Positions 62,725 through 64,000 of a DNA stretch of 64,000 nt are shown here, in pieces. A program made the translations under genes and the position numbers. The DNA is taken from contig JAYZUZ010000019.1 of NCBI GenBank assembly GCA_036156195.1, forward strand, positions 1 through 64,000. Direction: 5' to 3'. Each line of letters begins with the position of its first letter. Position 1 is the stretch's first letter. Origin of the DNA: Abyssibacter sp036156195 (GTDB lineage: Bacteria; Pseudomonadota; Gammaproteobacteria; Nevskiales; OUC007). The notes beneath the pieces were generated by a model. That model made no database searches. It was not told the DNA's origin and saw nothing but the letters and a program-made list of their open reading frames with translations.

Positions 62725-63220
62725 CCAACCTGACACCAACCGCTTACTCGACACGATGGCGGACGCCTTGCGCACCATGGATCTTGAGGCGCTGGACCCG
62801 GTGGTCATCGGCATCCACACCGGCGGTGCCTGGGTGGCTGACGCACTGGCCAGCCGGCTGGCGCTCGACGCCCCCTCCGGCACCATTGACATCAGCTTTT
62901 ATCGGGATGACTTCAGCCGTATCGGCCTTCATCCGCAGATTCGACCATCCCATCTTCCGGTGCCCGTAGATAACCGGGTGGTGTTGTTGGTCGATGATGT
63001 GCTCCACACAGGCCGGACCATCCGCGCTGCCATGAACGAAATATTTGACTACGGTCGACCCGAACGCATCATTCTGGCCGTTCTGGCCAGCCGTCCGGGC
63101 CGGGAACTGCCCATCGCACCCGATGTTGTGGGATTGGCTTTCGACGATTTGCCGCCCGGCGGGCATTTGCGCCTGACAGGCCCTGACCCGCTGACACTGG
63201 GCATCGAGGTCACGGCATGA
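62717..63220 (+). CDS. pyrR: PyrR-type pyrimidine regulatory/uracil phosphoribosyltransferase protein
   Basis: 167-residue PRTase. VVLLVDDVLHTGRTIRAA is the PRPP loop; IDISFYRDDFSRIG is the PyrR flexible loop. In Bacillus PyrR binds mRNA and attenuates; in Pseudomonas its role is less clear. GTG 62717 overlaps ruvX and gives the best length. The ATG 62681 lies inside ruvX. It overlaps pyrB by 4 nt (ATGA). Confidence 0.92.
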   Translation: MADQPDTNRLLDTMADALRTMDLEALDPVVIGIHTGGAWVADALASRLALDAPSGTIDISFYRDDFSRIGLHPQIRPSHLPVPVDNRVVLLVDDVLHTGRTIRAAMNEIFDYGRPERIILAVLASRPGRELPIAPDVVGLAFDDLPPGGHLRLTGPDPLTLGIEVTA

Positions 63221-64000
63221 GAGGCGCTGCGGCGATCCAGCTCACCGAGGACGGGCGGCTGCGTCATCTACTGACGACCGAAGGCCTGGGCCAAGCCCTG
63301 ACCACGGAGATTCTCGATACCGCCGAATCCTTTGTTCCGGTGACGCGCAACGAGGTCAAAAAAGTCCCACTGCTGCGCGGCCGAACCGTGGTCAACCTGT
63401 TCTTCGAGGCCAGCACCCGCACCCGCAGCGCCTTTGAGCTCGCGGCGCATCGCCTGTCGGCTGATGTGCTGAACATCGAGGGGCGCAGCTCGTCCACCAC
63501 CAAGGGCGAGACACTGCTGGATACCCTCAAGACGCTGGAATCCATGCATGTGGACATGTTCGTGATCCGGCATGGAGAAAGTGGCGCCGCAGAATTTTTT
63601 GCGCGACACGCGGCACCTGGCGTGGCGATTCTCAACGGCGGCGATGGGCGCCATGCGCATCCGACACAAGGCTTGCTGGATGTCTTTACGATCCGGCGAC
63701 ACAAGCCCAATGTGGCCGGGCTTAGCGTGGCCATCGTCGGAGACGTGCTGCATTCACGTGTTGCCCGCTCCGACATCCATGCACTGCAAGCCCTGGGCAC
63801 GCAGGACATCCGCGTGGTCGGCCCCAAAACGCTGGTGCCACCCGAGTTGGACGCCCTTGGCGTCTCCGTTCATCACGATCTGCGCAGCGGGCTGGCAGAT
63901 GCCGACGTGGTCATGCTGCTGAGGCTGCAACGCGAGCGTATGTCGGGACACTACTTGCCGCCAGGCGGGGCGTTTCATCGGGGATTTGGCCTGAATGAGC
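63217..64000 (+). CDS. pyrB: Aspartate carbamoyltransferase catalytic subunit (partial)
   Basis: Second enzyme of pyrimidine synthesis, joining carbamoyl phosphate and aspartate. The 261 residues in the window are cut by the right edge; a usual PyrB has about 310-335. LFFEASTRTRSAFE is the carbamoyl phosphate site, HAHPTQGLLD the second substrate site, and RMSGHY a further conserved stretch. The ATG at 63217 overlaps the pyrR stop. The gene order matches the Pseudomonas pyrRBC' unit, so a pyrC-like gene may follow. Confidence 0.95.
   Translation, partial: MRGAAAIQLTEDGRLRHLLTTEGLGQALTTEILDTAESFVPVTRNEVKKVPLLRGRTVVNLFFEASTRTRSAFELAAHRLSADVLNIEGRSSSTTKGETLLDTLKTLESMHVDMFVIRHGESGAAEFFARHAAPGVAILNGGDGRHAHPTQGLLDVFTIRRHKPNVAGLSVAIVGDVLHSRVARSDIHALQALGTQDIRVVGPKTLVPPELDALGVSVHHDLRSGLADADVVMLLRLQRERMSGHYLPPGGAFHRGFGLNE

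Overview
This 64 kb window is a chromosomal segment of a GC-rich gammaproteobacterium. The gene order points that way: ygfB-pepP-ubiH-ubiI followed by gcvTHP, gshB next to a Pil-Chp chemosensory locus, and algH-ruvX-pyrR-pyrB. All are arrangements known from E. coli and Pseudomonas relatives. The split glycine decarboxylase (gcvPA/gcvPB), the proteobacterial type GshA and the GlyGly-CTERM proteases suggest a Chromatiales- or Nevskiales-like lineage, but the species cannot be told from this sequence. Almost everything is core chromosome. The only mobile-element trace is a decayed IS30 transposase fragment at about 15.1-15.3 kb. I see no prophage, integron, CRISPR array or plasmid backbone.

Layout. 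0-0.6 kb: tRNA-Ser(CGA) on the minus strand with about 172-bp tandem repeats downstream that carry degenerate copies of the tRNA 3' end plus a terminator. 0.6-8.4 kb: mltF, a secreted trypsin-like protease with a GlyGly-CTERM tail, rpmE2 (bL31B) and an RND efflux pair. 8.4-11.8 kb: two divergent c-di-GMP enzymes. 11.9-15.1 kb: ettA, a DUF815 ATPase and a CsbD protein. 15.1-23.6 kb: IS30 remnant, hrpA, a periplasmic thioredoxin, a subtilisin-like GlyGly-CTERM protease, glutaryl-CoA dehydrogenase and acyl-CoA-binding protein. 23.7-27.9 kb: a tightly coupled lgt-thyA-folA-hydrolase-Omp85 operon. 28-33.8 kb: a membrane SH3 protein, rlmI, a GDP-mannose hydrolase, a YadGH-type ABC transporter, a stand-alone M23 protein and a DUF4332 protein. 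33.9-44.1 kb: a long minus-strand run of ygfB-pepP-ubiH-ubiI, then the glycine cleavage genes gcvT-H-PA-PB behind a tandem glycine riboswitch, then a PfkB-family sugar/nucleoside kinase. 44.2-48.9 kb: argE-argA-bioA-rsmE. 48.9-56.9 kb: pilG-pilI-chpA-chpC (type IV pilus chemosensory system) with a 2199-residue ChpA. 57.4-64 kb: gshA-gshB-apbE-NusG_II-Gx transporter, then algH-ruvX-pyrR-pyrB, the last cut by the window edge.

How the genes work together. Glycine sensed by the riboswitch should turn on the glycine cleavage system, which feeds one-carbon units to folate; thyA and folA use the same cofactor pool. argA/argE start and deacetylate the arginine pathway, gshA/gshB make glutathione, and pyrR/pyrB open the pyrimidine pathway. 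The Pil-Chp genes and the two GGDEF proteins are signalling genes linked in other bacteria to surface behaviour. The most interesting points are the riboswitch expression platform readable from sequence (a 15-nt anti-aptamer arm that abuts the gcvT ribosome binding site), the tRNA-Ser repeat array resembling E. coli tyrT, the apbE-NusG_II-Gx flavinylation-type module inserted between gshB and algH, and a Pil-Chp locus with no receptor gene.
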